This document shows, in pieces, positions 51,354 through 63,420 of a DNA stretch of 64,000 nucleotides. Position numbers and translations under genes: made by a program. Numbering within the stretch: the first letter of the stretch is position 1; each line of letters begins with the position of its first letter. Under the pieces are notes generated by a model. The model was not told the origin of the DNA and made no database searches. It saw only the letters and a program-made list of their open reading frames with translations. This DNA is from Cacajao melanocephalus (lineage: Eukaryota; Chordata; Mammalia; Primates; Pitheciidae): NCBI GenBank assembly GCA_963573385.1, contig CAUYLG010070462.1, positions 1 through 64,000 of the forward strand, read 5' to 3'.

Positions 51354-51757
51354 TAGGCATACCTCTAAGACAGTGTGTGTTCCATTCCAGACTACCAAAA
51401 TACAAAGCAAGAGAAACGGGGGAATAGCCCTTTGGTGGGACAGTCAGAACATGCACAACATTTATCAAGTAATTCACCATTTTTTATGTGTGTGATTTGT
51501 GCCACCCCAATACAATTGCAATGTTAATATCAAAGATCCACAGATTACAGATGACAAAAGTGGATATAATGGATAACAATTTTTTTGAAATGTTGCAAAA
51601 ATTACTAGAATATGATGCAGACAGGAAATGAGCATATGATGTTGGAAAAAATGGTGCCAATAGACTTGCTTACAGCAGGATTGATTGCCACAAACCTTTA
51701 ATTTGTAAAGAGTCTGAAAGGCAATAGAGTGAAGTGCAGTAAAAGAAAGTATACCTG
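51354..51757 (+). mobile_element. Internally deleted Tigger1-like DNA transposon
   Basis: Left end AGGCATACCTCTAAGACAGT and right end AAGTATACCTG, followed by TA, are inverted complements. Left text GTTCCATTCCAGACTACCAA and right text TGGAAAAAATGGTGCCAATA, GACTTGCTTACAGCAGG are the two termini of Tigger1; the transposase gene between them is gone. About 404 bp. Confidence 0.88.
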
Positions 51758-52739
51758 TATTTTTTTTTCTATTGTAATACTTTTGCAGAATCTACAAGAA
51801 TTGACTCTTACAGCTACCTTTCCACCAAGTCTGTGATGGCAGGGACAGTGTCTTACTCATATTTGAATTCCCATGATACAGCAATGTATTCAACAAACAG
51901 AAGTCATGTGAGGGGATTAACAAAGTCATATTCACCAATAACGACCAGAGACTTAGCTGATATCATAAAATGAACTTGGGCAAACCTAGGTATAGCTCTC
52001 TAATTTCAAGTTGTCCTTTAAAGCCCAGGCAGGGACTTTCCTCTGGTCTCCATGGTGTCCCTGCATACCTCTTTTTGGTTAGGCTTCCCAGTGGACTCAA
52101 TATGCAGCATATTGAGTATTTTCTCCACTAACTTCTGCCTGTGACTTCTATAAGACAGCAAAAATTAGCAAGAAGTTTTTGTTACTCATACTCAGCAATG
52201 GGTCTAGCTCCAGGTCTCATTGCCTTATTTGACTTTAGTTCTTTGTCTTCTTAAGCAGGCTACAATATGGATAACTGATTGATGAGAGAGAGAGAGGTTG
52301 AGGGATGGTAGAGGTTGGAGGGAAAGTGGATTCTCAAGCTTTCTCTAAGCAGGACTCATTACCTCCTTCAGCTGTAATGATCACATATGGAATGGCAGCA
52401 ATATCAAGCAGCCACATGTGCTGGAGGAAAAGGGCTACCTCATGACACTAGAGAGAATAAGGCTAATGATAAACTCAAGGAGGAATTGTTATAGGAATCC
52501 AAGTTGTGCTAAAGGTAACCTATAATAAAGTAGAATCAGTGGAATTGCAGGGATGTAGATAAATTTGAGGAATATGAAGGAGGTAGAAAGTAAAGATTTG
52601 AGTCCTGAATTATCTCATGTTTCTGGCTTAGACAGTTGCATGCTTGGTGATGCCATTCATTAAGGAAGGGATCATTTCATAGTATTCATTGTGTATACAC
52701 AGCACATTTTCTTCATCCATATACACAGTAGACGAAATA
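51758..52739. other. Unassigned DNA, traces of L2 and L1
   Basis: GTGATGGCAGGGACAGTGTC near 51835 resembles an L2 tail. A perfect 10 bp hairpin (ACTCAATATG / CATATTGAGT, loop CAG) is at 52095-52117. 52670-52730 resembles antisense L1 ORF2 end (ACAGCACATTTTCTTCATCC). GAGAGAGAGAGA occurs near 52285. Confidence 0.4.
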
Positions 52740-52997
52740 CAGTCATCCCTGATATCCATGGGGAATTGATTCCAGGAACCCCTGTGGACACCACAATCCA
52801 TAGATGCTCAAATTACTTATATAATTGGCTTAGTATTTGCATATAACCTATGCAAAGCCTCCCATATACTTTAAATCATCTTTAGATTATTTATGATATC
52901 AAACACAATCTAAAAGCTATGTAAATTGTTGTTATCCTTTATTGTTTAGGGAATGATAATAAAGAAAGAAGATTGTACATGTTCAGTACAGATGTAA

Positions 52998-53034
<37 letters not shown>

Positions 53035-53102
53035 AAATATTTTCGGCCTGTGGATTACTAAATGCACAGATGGGGAATTCATAGATATGGAGGGCCGACT
53101 GT
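52740..53102 (+). mobile_element. Tigger-family nonautonomous DNA transposon with TA expansion
   Basis: Left end CAGTCATCCCTGATATCCAT preceded by TA, right end GGAGGGCCGACTG followed by TA: a TA target duplication. Inside: GCATATAACCTATGCAAAGC, ATACTTTAAATCATCTTTAG and GTACATGTTCAGTACAGATG. A (TA)n run of 16 or more units sits at 53000-53032. Confidence 0.92.
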
Positions 53103-53104
53103 AC

Positions 53105-53485
53105 TGCATGATTGCATGTGTATGCAGAATCTGAAATAGGGAAATTCATAGAAACACAAAGTAGAATGGTGCTTACTAGAGTCTGGAGGCAAGGGGGGGA
53201 TTGAGGGGATGGAACTGAGGTGATGTTGGTCAAAGGATACAAAATTCAAGTAGACAGGAGATATAAGTTCTAGAGATCTATTGCATAACATGGTGACTAT
53301 AGTTAATAGCAAATGTCTTATCTATTTGAAAAATGATGACGGTAGATTTTAAGCATTCTCACTACAAAAAAATAAGTATGTGAAGGAACTGTAGTTTGAT
53401 CGAGCCATTCTACAAAGTATACATACATCGCATCATGTTGTATAATCAAATTTATGGAATTTTATTTATTAATTTAAAAAATAAA
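53105..53485 (+). mobile_element. L1MA/L1MB-like 3'UTR, plus strand
   Basis: TGTATGCAGAATCTGAAATA, GGTGCTTACTAGAGTCTGGA, GATGTTGGTCAAAGGATACA, ATTGCATAACATGGTGACTA, TAAGTATGTGAAGGAACTGT and CATCATGTTGTATAATCAAA, ending in an A-rich tail. Coding part absent. It starts right after the Tigger. Confidence 0.85.
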
Positions 53486-53859
53486 GAATCACTGAAATAA
53501 AGAGGAACATGTTTTCACACTAAAGAAGATAAATATATGGTAAAACAAACAAACAGACAGACAAAAACCCACAATTCCTTTATTGGTTTCATTCAGAATC
53601 TGGTCTCCACGTACAATTGGGCAATGAAATTTAACCAATAGTATTTTCATACTTTCGTGGGGAGGCCTAGATCACATTCTTCATGATGACACTGTAAAAA
53701 CTTCACTGCACTCCTCAAACCTGTGTTGGAAAACTCGCCATCCTGCTTTCCCTGCCTTTAGGGTCATCCCAGAGACAAACTGCTCCCCTACTGCTGAAAG
53801 AAAGTAGACGTAATCAAGCAGAGTCTGCTACCCACTCTTCCCTTCCTCTTCTCCCCACC
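53486..53859. other. Unassigned DNA
   Basis: Short AAAC/GACA runs near 53545-53570. GTGTTGGAAAACTCGCCATC and neighbours may be the degraded upstream part of the following L2. Confidence 0.45.
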
Positions 53860-54590
53860 TCCAATCATTCTGCATTCTGTTTCCAGATTATCTTTGGAGT
53901 CTCTCCACTTTTATTTCCCCACTATCACTACCCAGTCCAGATTGTTAGAGGATTTTACCTTGATTTTTGCAGCAGCCTGGTCATAGGTCTCCAGTTTCCT
54001 CTCATTGCTCTCTCCATTCTATCCTCCACTTTGAAACCAAAGTGATACTTCAAAATTGCAAATCTAATCATGTCAGCCTTGGTTTCTTAGCCCGACTTCA
54101 CCACATGGCTCACTTAGGCTTCTCTGCCATTGTCTCGTGCCTCAGCTCCCTGTTCTCTACAGACTGATTCAATTCTTAAAATGTACATCTTTTATGATGG
54201 TCAGATATTTGCACATACTGTCCCATCTGAAATGAAATATGATTTATTTTGTATTTGTATTACTGACACATCTAATGTTGAATCTTAAAGTTTTTATTTA
54301 AATGTCACCTCCTCCTGGAAGTTTTTCTGATTCTCACTCTTTCCCTGAATTAGGAAAACATGAATTAGGTTCCCCTCTTATGAGCCCACACTGCAGCTTA
54401 TATTTTTCCTATCATAGCACCTCATGGAACTTAATAATTTTCTGTGGTTCTTTGGTAAGAATCCCACAGTGCACTGTGTAAAGGCAGGACCTGTTTCCGT
54501 CTCATCACTGTCTCTTAGTATCCAATGAAGTTACCATTATATAGTAAATGATCTATAAATACTTTTAAAGCATATTAGATGTTGAATGAT
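53860..54590 (+). mobile_element. L2 LINE 3' end, plus strand
   Basis: AGCAGCCTGGTCATAGGTCT, CTAATCATGTCAGCCTTGGT, AAATGTCACCTCCTCCTGGA, ATCATAGCACCTCATGGAAC, CTGTGTAAAGGCAGGACCTG and ATAGTAAATGATCTATAAAT follow L2 from the ORF end to the tail. Confidence 0.85.
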
Positions 54591-55196
54591 TTATATGACA
54601 ATTATTCTATAAATTTGAGCAATTTTCAATGTGTATGATAACTAATCTAGATTAAATAAAAAATAAATGTCTATGAAAAAAGACTGTAACATAAGTAAAT
54701 AATTAACTAGAGCTTGACTTTTATCAATGTAGATATCCAATCTTGATGATTCAACACATTGGAATCTTGCTTTTGCCCATCTGGAGTATTTTGATAATTA
54801 CTTAAAACATTTTTTAATAGAGATACCATCTGCAAATTTCAGTCTTGCTATCTTTTCCTATCTATCACACAACACTGAGGTCCTAGAAAGCCTGAATTCC
54901 TGAGATTTTGATTGATGTGAATATAGCTTCTAATTATATTTACTCATGAACCTCATGATATTTTAAAAGTAGGCCCCCTTTCTTAACTTAACTGTGAATA
55001 GACATTTATTACTTTTCTTCTGCAGAGCATGGTTCTCCATGCTATGTTTATCACTTGCTATTATTTCCATATAACTGAATAGTATCTCCATTCCCCTGAG
55101 GTCACTTCAAATTCTGTTGTTACCTTTGAAACCTTTCTTGTTGAATCCATTCTGCTCATAACCATCAGATGAACTTTAACAGCATCACTGATTACT
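54591..55196. other. Unassigned AT-rich DNA
   Basis: Nothing recognised over about 600 bp. Confidence 0.5.
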
Positions 55197-55950
55197 GGCG
55201 AAACACAAATCAAAATTATAAGATACCATCTAATGTCCATCAGAATGGCTCTTATTAAAAAGTCAAAAAATAACAGATGCTAGCAAGGTAGTAGAGAAAT
55301 AGGAATGGTTTTATACTGTTCATGGGAGTATGAATTAGTTCAGCCATTGTGGAAGACAGTGTGGTGATTCCTCAAACACCTAAAGACATAAATACCATTC
55401 AATCCTGTAATCCCAAACCTGGGTATGTACCCAAAGGAATAGAAATCATTCTACTATAAAGACATATACATGTGTATATTTGTTGCAACACTATTCACAA
55501 TAGCAAAGACATGGAACCAACCTAAAGGCCCATTAATGATAGACTGGAGAAAGAAAATAGGCTCATATATGCCATGGAATACTATGCAACCATAAAAAAG
55601 AACAAGATCTGGTCCTCTGCAGGAACATGGATGGAGCTGGAGAAGAGCTTATTATTATCCTTAGCAAACTAATGCAGGAACAGAAAAACAAACAACACAT
55701 GTTCTCACTTATAAGTAGCAGCTAAACGATGAGAACGCTTTGACACATAAAGGGGAACAACAGACACTGGAGCCTACTGGAGGATGGAGGGTGGGAGGAG
55801 AGACAGGGTAAAGAAAAATAACTAATGGGTACTAGGCTTAATATCTGGATGATGAAATAATCCATACAACAACCCCCCATGACACAAGTTTGCCTATATA
55901 AAAAACCTGCACTTGTACCACTGAACTTAAAAGTTAAAAAAAAAACCAAA
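55197..55950 (+). mobile_element. 5'-truncated L1 (older L1PA/L1PB type), plus strand
   Basis: Starts in the ORF2 3' part at CGAAACACAAATCAAAATTA; then GATACCATCTAATGTCCATC, GGGTATGTACCCAAAGGAAT, GGAATACTATGCAACCATAA, ACATGTTCTCACTTATAAGT, the G-rich 3'UTR tract and TGCACTTGTACCACTGAACT, ending AAAAGTTAAAAAAAAAACC. I could not find a clear target-site duplication. Confidence 0.93.
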
Positions 55951-56762
55951 CAAAATATTGTTATTGTATTTCCTGTGATGTAAAAAAAAGTTTAAAAAAT
56001 TCTATTTGTTACCTAGGGAACTAGCTGTCAAAATAATTTTCAACATAATTTACCGTTTGTAAACAATGTAGTACTCTCATTCCTCATCATTTCTTCAGGT
56101 AAAATTAATCAATATATTGAACCAACAGATCTCATGGAGTATGAATTGCATCTCTTACTATCAAAAATACACATTGAAGCCCCAATTGCAAGATCAATAA
56201 CATCAATAACAATAGAAATCACCCCCAAAATATCATTACTTTGGTCTTTCATCTTCCTTTTAATATTTATTTATAGAGGCAATTATTTCCTCTCAGGTAG
56301 TTCTGTATATTTACAGATCTCTTTGGAGAAAAATATGGTAATTTTAAATACAGCTATAATTTTGCAATTTAAAGTAGTACCATTTGATAATCAAACTTTG
56401 AACCTGATTTAAAGTTAAATTTATCCCCAGCCAGGCTGACTGCTGATAGAAAGCTGAAGAACGGGGTTTGCTGTTTTTTCTCTCTTTCCCAGCCTTTTGA
56501 TTCCACCCTTCCTTTTGCATTTTGCTGATTTTTTTCAGCACTTTTAAAGGAGGGCAAGGAAAACGAAGAAGGGGAGCAAGGATGTTCTTGGACCCTGGTT
56601 TTGGCTGATGCTTCTCTGGGTGATTGCATTGGTTCTTGGAAGACTGTGCCATGGCTGGGGGCCCGCAATACCTATTTTTTGATCAGATGGATGAATTGTC
56701 CTCTGGCTTATAGTTTATGATTGCTTCTCGCCTTTAGGAATTTCACGATTTTCTTGCAGCTT
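55951..56762. other. Unassigned DNA
   Basis: Overlapping frames (56134-56412 plus; 56344-56652 and 56369-56668 minus) have no recognisable domain. No repeat named. Confidence 0.45.
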
Positions 56763-56910
56763 ATCTTCCTCCTCCTCCTTCTACTTCTTCTTGTTCTTCT
56801 TTCTTCTTCCTTCTTCCTCCTGTTCTCCTTTGCCTCCTCCTCCTTCTTCTCCTTCTTCTCATCTTCCTTCACCTCCTCCTCCTTCTTCTTTCTTCTTCTT
56901 CTTCTTCTTT
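56763..56910 (+). repeat. Polypyrimidine (TTC/TCC)n tract
   Basis: About 148 bp of almost pure C/T, mostly CTT, CTC and TTC units with only scattered A or G. The Lys/Glu/Arg-rich frame on the minus strand (56708-57067) and the Leu/Ser-rich plus frame are products of this tract, not genes. Confidence 0.95.
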
Positions 56911-56929
56911 GCTTGTGACTTCTTAGTGT

Positions 56930-57372
56930 ACCCTGTGGCACACTAAAGATGATCTCAAGTTCTTTGTAACATCCCTCATGAAGAGGCAGAATCCACTTCA
57001 TTATGCTATGCATCTGGGTTGGCTTTGTGGCTTGCTTACATATGATCGAACGTGTTGGAAATGACATTATGTGAATACTTCTGTCATTATGTGAAGAAAC
57101 CTGAGATGAAAAACAACTTGGATGGAAAGGGGGACCAGCTCAGCCATCCTAGATCTTCTAGTCACTCCAATTAATGCTCCTGAAATGTCAGTGAGGATGT
57201 TTCACACCAATCTGCCCCATTCGAGCTGCTAGCTGACTGAGGGAGCCCTCAAGTGTCGGCTCAGGTGAGATTGGCAGGTGAGCTGCCTAGTTAATTTACA
57301 AATGGTAGAAAATAAGAAACTTCTGTTTTAAGCCACAGTTTTGGGTGATTTCACAAGAGCTCCATAACACTC
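56930..57372 (+). mobile_element. MLT1-like LTR (ERVL-MaLR), plus strand
   Basis: GATCTCAAGTTCTTTGTAAC, CATGAAGAGGCAGAATCCAC, GGTTGGCTTTGTGGCTTGCT, GAAATGACATTATGTG, then CAGCTCAGCCATCCTAGATC, CTCAGGTGAGATTGGCAG and CTTCTGTTTTAAGCCACAGT are the body and end of a MaLR-type LTR. Subfamily uncertain. Confidence 0.6.
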
Positions 57373-57796
57373 CACCGAGTGGTTTTACTTGTTAAAAGCT
57401 AAAAGAACCTCATGGCCACTTGTGGCCCATGAAAACTACTCAGGCATTTTTTGTTCCGACAAACTTTAGGAGTGCAAGTGATTCTCTATGCAGCTACTTC
57501 TAGACAGTCCCTTCTTTCTCTTTTGAATATTCCAGGCAATAGCGAGTCACCAGTTCACCATATCTGTCTAAGGAAAAGATCACCTGTCAATATCCTGAGA
57601 ATACCTGTGGAAACTTCTCTCATTATATTTTAGGAGCTATTTTTCCCATATCTTGCTCTTCTCTTTTATAAGAAATCCTTTTTATTTTTCTTTCTCATGT
57701 AGATAGACAATATTGTCTATATGGCTTTTAGCTACTGGGTCTACAATCCTTTCTCTACAATTCTGAAATCTAAATAGTTCTTAGAAAATAGAAAAG

Positions 57797-57862
57797 AATG
57801 TATGTATGTATATATGTATGCACATCTATAATATATACAGTTATATGTATACACATATATAA
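57797..57862. repeat. TATG/TATA low-complexity tract
   Basis: TATGTATGTATATATGTATG followed by mixed TATA and ACAT units. Confidence 0.8.
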
Positions 57863-58221
57863 TTATTTGGCAGCAATACCTAACATCAGGCTATTTATAA
57901 TCTATCCCACTTGCTGGGAATATACATACATGTTGTTGCAGAAATCTTCTTATATAATATTCAGTGAAGGTGTGATATAACATATGGGATACCATCTTTC
58001 TAAAATTATAAAATTCGAATCATTAAATACATCTTTCCCCAAATATTTCAGAAAAAGAGACTTCACAACTTCACAGGAGCTCTTTTTTCTTTTCTTTGAA
58101 TATTTGTATCCTGATTATCTGATTTTGATATCTTATATCTATAATCTATTTTCCTATTGAACCAAAATATGCATTTTGACGTCTATTAAACTGGACTAAA
58201 ATTCATCAAGTCACTAGATTT

Positions 58222-58255
58222 GCATTTATGTTTCTTTTAGAAGAAACATAAATGC
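58222..58255. repeat. Perfect 15 bp inverted repeat, 4-base loop
   Basis: Arms GCATTTATGTTTCTT (58222-58236) and AAGAAACATAAATGC (58241-58255), loop TTAG. No mismatch. Confidence 0.95.
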
Positions 58256-58794
58256 CTTGATGCATAAGGCAGGATACAAAAGGCCCATCTTATTAGACAT
58301 TGTGAAGATGTGACTTATGTTCTCAAATAAGTGATCTTCTTAGTGAATCCATACAGTTATATGTACTTCCCTTAAACTATAACTTAATTTTTTCTCTTAG
58401 ATATTAAACATGGTCAAGGTGATTAACCAGTTCTCCTATTTCAGAATGGGTCTAAGTCAGTGGGTTTAAACTCTATTCAGCAGGCCTGCTTCAGGGACTT
58501 AGTAGAGAAGACATAGTTGAAGGAGGCGGCACATGGGAGTCTCAGGGTTCTCAGATGCATTTAGTCTAGTGGATTTCCCCTTTTAATAGGCTGTAAATTA
58601 TAAAAGTCATGATTTTCCTTGAAGACAGAATTGACACTGCTAATATGAGATACACAGATGTTTTTGAATTTTTGTATAACAAATTGAGTGTTCTTTTATT
58701 CCAAGTGTCAGCATCGGGTTAATCCAACCAATATTTATTTTATGAACTTAATTTCTTAATTTCTATGTTTTATTCCACCATCTAAAGCTATTAA

Positions 58795-59000
58795 TATAAT
58801 TTTATTTTTATGTATTTTGTAACTTAATTTTTAATTTTTGAGCATACAGAATAGGTGTATGATATTTATGGGTTACACGACATGTTTTGATACAGGTATG
58901 CAATGCGTAATAATCACATCAGGGTACATGGGTATCTATCACCTCAAGCATTTATCCTTTGTGTTACAAACAAACCGTTTTGAACAAAAATAATAATAGA
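58795..59000 (-). mobile_element. L1 3'UTR fragment, minus strand
   Basis: AATAGGTGTATGATATTTAT, ACATGTTTTGATACAGGTAT, GCAATGCGTAATAATCACAT, GGGTATCTATCACCTCAAGC and TTTATCCTTTGTGTTACAAA are the reverse complement of an L1MA/L1PB-type 3'UTR. Confidence 0.8.
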
Positions 59001-61149
59001 TCCATGCTTTACTACTGTTGAAACCTCTGGCAGCATCTTGTAAATATTTTACTTTAGCATTTTCACATTTTTTTTTACAATTTTAAAAAATATTTGATGT
59101 CTCTTTCATTAGACTGAAAATTGTTTTAGGGAAGCTCTTAAGATTTATTTTTTTCTTGATACCTTTACCCATACCAGGTATTTGATATTTCTTAAAAATA
59201 AATAAATCTATACTCTGAGCTGGTCTAATTCAACTCCACATGAAGAAAAATATCTTACTTCAATTGACTTAAAAACCCTACCTGGTCACATATCCAGCAC
59301 TGTCTTCTGCCCTATGCATGTATTAATACTTTATCTTTTATTTTTAAAATAGAGGTTTACAGTTTTCAAAGTACTGTCATATATGTCATCTCATTTGACC
59401 TCACCTCTATGAGACATACAGATGAGCACAGAAAAAATATGAAGTGTGCTAAATAATTTCTATTGGTCATAGAACTATCAAATATAAAGGTAAAACTAGA
59501 AATCAGTGCTTTTATTATCATTATGTAATTTTTAAAAGCATAGACTCTCTTATACACAAAAGATTCCCGTTTCTTTTACTTTTTGCTGCTACAGATTTTG
59601 ATGTTGACAAAGAAGTGTGTCATTAAAACAATTTTTTTGTTTATGAATCTTTGTGTAATCATTGAAAAAGGGAATACACTGAAATACGTATCCCTGAATA
59701 TTTTCTATACTTGACTATACGTTAAAATCTCAATTTAATACATATATATATTAAATATAATATATATGTATATAAAATGTAATTTCTTTGGAAAACAAGT
59801 ATAATGGCCTTGTGAGAATTCTTTATAACAATTGTTTGGGGAAATACGTTTAAGAATCTTCTGGAGACTTTCTCTAAAAATATAAAACATATTGTAATTT
59901 TCAAACTCGCCACAAGATGGCGGCAAATTACTTTGTATAGTTAAAAATGGCTATTCTTTTCCTAGGTTGAAAGATGAAACCTATTCCTGTTTTCTTAACA
60001 TTGCTGCAATAGATGTGAGCTAATTGGAGACTGCACATACAGCTTTAGCTTCTTCTCTTTCTTCAGCAAGAATTCCCCACTTCATTGACGTTTGTACCAA
60101 CAAGCTCGCAGTTCTCTGTGGTTGAAACACTGGCAACATTATTTATTTTTCTTCTTCCTTTTAGAATCTATCTCTAATCTTTACCATGAAACAAATTCTT
60201 AGGTTTTGTTTGTTTTTAATGTCAAACAGATTAGCCTTCTTCTTTCCTCTGCCCCTTTCATAAATATTGCTTTTAATTGAATTTTGATGATTACTTAGTT
60301 ATTACAATAATTTCCTACTTAGCTTCTGGAATCCAAAATACTCAACATGCAACTAAAGGAATCACTATTACTTAACAGTTAAGAACTAAGGATGACTGTA
60401 ATTGTATCACTGCCTTGATTTAACCCCTCATAATATCAAGGCATTCTACCTTTTTGTTTTTCTCCAAGCATTATTCACAGCTCATTCTCTGTTAAGGTGA
60501 GTCTTATTGCTTTTACCAGCATGCAGCTCATTTATTCTCATGACCATCTTCACACATATCATTTTTAGTATTCCCTGTATTTCCTCCAGCTCTTTTATCT
60601 ACTTTTCTTTCTTACTAGGTTATAGAAAACTTGCTTCCTTTAGAAAGAATGCCTTACCTCAGAGTACACAATGTCACCTTATTTTCTTATTCCAAACTTC
60701 CCATCTCTGTCTCTATATAGATTTACTTAATATTTGTATGCTCTTTAAAAAATGTTCTTTAATTTTTATTTTGCATACCTCCTATTTCATTAGGGTTGCG
60801 TACTTCTTACTTCCATTCCAAGAAGGCATCAATAAATTACAGAACAAATTTAAGGCTCCTATTGAGTTGCACTTAATTTGTTCTCCAAATTATATCAATA
60901 GTGTACAATGTAAGTTACTCAATACTTATTTTTGATCTATTTGTATGCACCAAAAAATAATACAATAAGTTTTTAATAACACCCTATCTCAATGATTAAA
61001 GATTCAGCAGATTTTTAAAAATTAAATGGCTTTTACTTTCCATGTATGAAGGCCGGAATTTAATCCTGGTGTATCAACTGTTGCCATAAAACTAAACTTC
61101 TTCTGGTTTTATAACAAAACTTACAGACATTTGGTAACAATTAGTACAC
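59001..61149. other. Unassigned DNA with a 142-codon chance-like frame
   Basis: No repeat named over about 2.1 kb, apart from an AT-rich self-complementary run at 59740-59775. The plus frame 60507-60935 (142 codons) is rich in Phe, Leu, Ile, Ser and Cys with runs of hydrophobic residues, as expected from T-rich DNA; no domain, splice or promoter evidence supports it. Confidence 0.5.
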
Positions 61150-61151
61150 TG

Positions 61152-61159
61152 AAGATGGC
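61152..61159 (-). promoter_or_regulatory. Candidate YY1 site at the L1 5' end
   Basis: AAGATGGC on the plus strand (GCCATCTT on the minus) at the first bases of the L1. In L1 5'UTRs the YY1 site at this position sets the transcription start. Seen as a motif; activity in this decayed copy is unproven. Confidence 0.45.
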
Positions 61160-62479
61160 TGACTAGACATAGCCAGGAAACACCATTCCTACCAAGAGAG
61201 AGATAAGGTTTTGAGTGAAGGAAGATAATTTGGACAGACCTTCAGAGAGAAAACACCAAGAGTGGATGGAGGTATGATGTACACTCTGAGGCTGAGGAGA
61301 GAGGAGGCTGGGAAGCATGCACAGGGTATTCAAATGCTGGGCTAGTTCCAGCCTCGAATGGCTTCTGGGGAACAAGTAAGTGAAGGGCCTGTGGGACTTG
61401 CCCATTCTCTCTGCAGGCCTCTGGAATCTTGGCTACCAGAGACCTCATGTCCTCCATGGATTCTTGAGTCGATGGGGCATCTGCCTGGAGAATAGACAGA
61501 TGGAGCTTCAGTCAGCACAGAACTAGGGGCCTTTGCGCATGGCGTAACTTGGGCAGGGAGTAGCTATAGGCTTCCACCCCCTTGGGATATCCTTCTCATC
61601 CCCCAGGCAGGTTGAGTCCCTGCTGACAGCTGGACCAGGAGAAAATGGGACTGACTTTTCCACAGGACTGGGGCATGTCTTTTCTGCAGGACTTGTTGCC
61701 TGCCAGCCCCTCCCAGTGGGGGTAGGGGGGACACATGCCCAGCCACTCTGCAAGGCGTATGTGCACAGTGCAGACACCACTGCCCATCATGGGTGCTTTG
61801 CTTCACCTGATTACATTCCTGGTGGCTTGGGAGCACTTTGGATTGCCCAGCACACCTGGAACCTGACTGTGAAGGTGAGGATGGTGGAGCCACAAGTAAT
61901 TCCCAGCACTCCAAGTCTACAATGTGCAGCTTGGGAGTGCTAAGTCAAGATTTGCAGCTGGCCCTTGAGCAGAAGAGAAGCCAGCACTCTCAGAGCACTG
62001 AGAGGAGTGAAATATGTATGTCATGGGCAGGAGTGGGAATAGAGCGTGCCTCCCTTTACAGGGCTGGTCTGGAAAGGGTATGGCCTATCTTTTAGCCAGC
62101 GCCTCCACCCAAGGAGCCCTGTGGCCGAAAATACCTAATAAAATAAATGCTGCCACAGTGTCAGTGATGGTGGGGGAGGGGGGGTCCAGGGCCAGGAGTA
62201 AACTTGGTGAAGGGATTACCTCTCTTCCCCTCACATCACAGAGCATGGCTACAAATGTGAGGAAACATAGAGGAGTTGTTTGGCTAAGAGCCTGTCTACC
62301 ACCCATTAATCTAAGTGTTACCTACTGGATTATACCACAAACTATACCACCAAAAATATTTTAATAATATATCCCCCTATGAAACCAATGGCAAGAATTC
62401 AGCCACAAATAAAGACTATGCAAAGAGGCTTGGACCTCTGAATACATCCAGAAATGAAGCCAATTAATTACATCCAAAT

Positions 62480-63420
62480 TATACCACAGGTAAAGAAACA
62501 CCAAACCTTCCAGTTGAGGAAGAATCAGTGCAATAACTTAGGCAATATAGAAAAGCCAGAGTGTACCCTTACCTCCAAATGAGTTTATTAATACTAGCTG
62601 TCCAGCAATGATTCTTAACCAGTCTGAAATGACTAAACTGAGAAACACAGAATTCAGATTCTAGGCGGTAAGAAAACTCATTGAGATTCAGGAGAAAGTT
62701 AAAACCCAATCCAAGGAAACCGAGGAATCCAAGAACTAAAAGAGAAAACAGCCGTTTTAAGTAAGGACCAAACTGAGCTTTTAGAGCTGAAAAATTTAAT
62801 GCAAGAATTTTGTAATACAATTTGAAGTATTAACAACAGAATAGGACAAACGGAGGAAAGGTTCTCAGAGCTCAAAGACCTTCAAACCAAGTCAGTCAGA
62901 CAAACAAAAATTTTTTTAAAAAGGGGACTACTGGATTTTGTTAAAGAGACTAAATTTATGACTCCTTGGCATTCCTGAGAAAGAAGGAGAGAGCATGAAC
63001 AACTTGGAATATATATTTGAGCATAGAGTCCTCAAAAGTTTCCTTAATCTCACTAGAGTGGTTGACATGCAAATTCAAGAAATACAGAGAACCCTGGCTA
63101 AATACTATAGAAGACAGTCATCCTTAAGGCACACAGTCATCAGATTCACCTAAGTCAACCCAGAAGAAATAATTGTTAATGCAGCTACAGAGAAGGGTGA
63201 AGTAATGCACACAGGGAACCCATCAGGGTAGAAGCAGACCTTTAGCAGAAACTTCACAACCCTGAAGTGATTGGAGGCCTATTTTCAGCATCCTTGAAAA
63301 AAAAGAAATTCCAACCAAGAATTTCACATCCCACAAAACTAAACTTCATAAGTGAAGGAGAAATAAAATTCTTCTCAGACATGCAAATGCTGAGGAAATT
63401 TGTTTCAACTAGACCAGCCT
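62480..63420 (+). pseudogene. L1 ORF1 remnant, broken
   Basis: ORF1 chaperone text, parallel to that at 23270-24620: coiled-coil part (62560-62900), RRM-like and C-terminal parts (62935-63410), ending at the deletion junction. A poly-T/A stretch and stops interrupt it. No frame longer than about 85 codons on the plus strand. Confidence 0.75.

Larger units (their letters stand above)
57373..58794. other. Unassigned DNA with TATG repeats and a hairpin
   Basis: 57797-57862 is an imperfect TATG/TATA tract. The hairpin at 58222-58255 is listed separately. No repeat or gene recognised. Confidence 0.5.

Noticed and set aside
56708..57067. 119-codon minus frame rich in Lys, Glu and Arg
   Set aside because: Produced by the TTC/TCC polypyrimidine tract; low complexity, no domain.
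60507..60935. 142-codon hydrophobic frame, membrane-protein-like
   Set aside because: Hydrophobic runs follow from T-rich DNA; no signal peptide logic, no homology I recognise, length compatible with chance.
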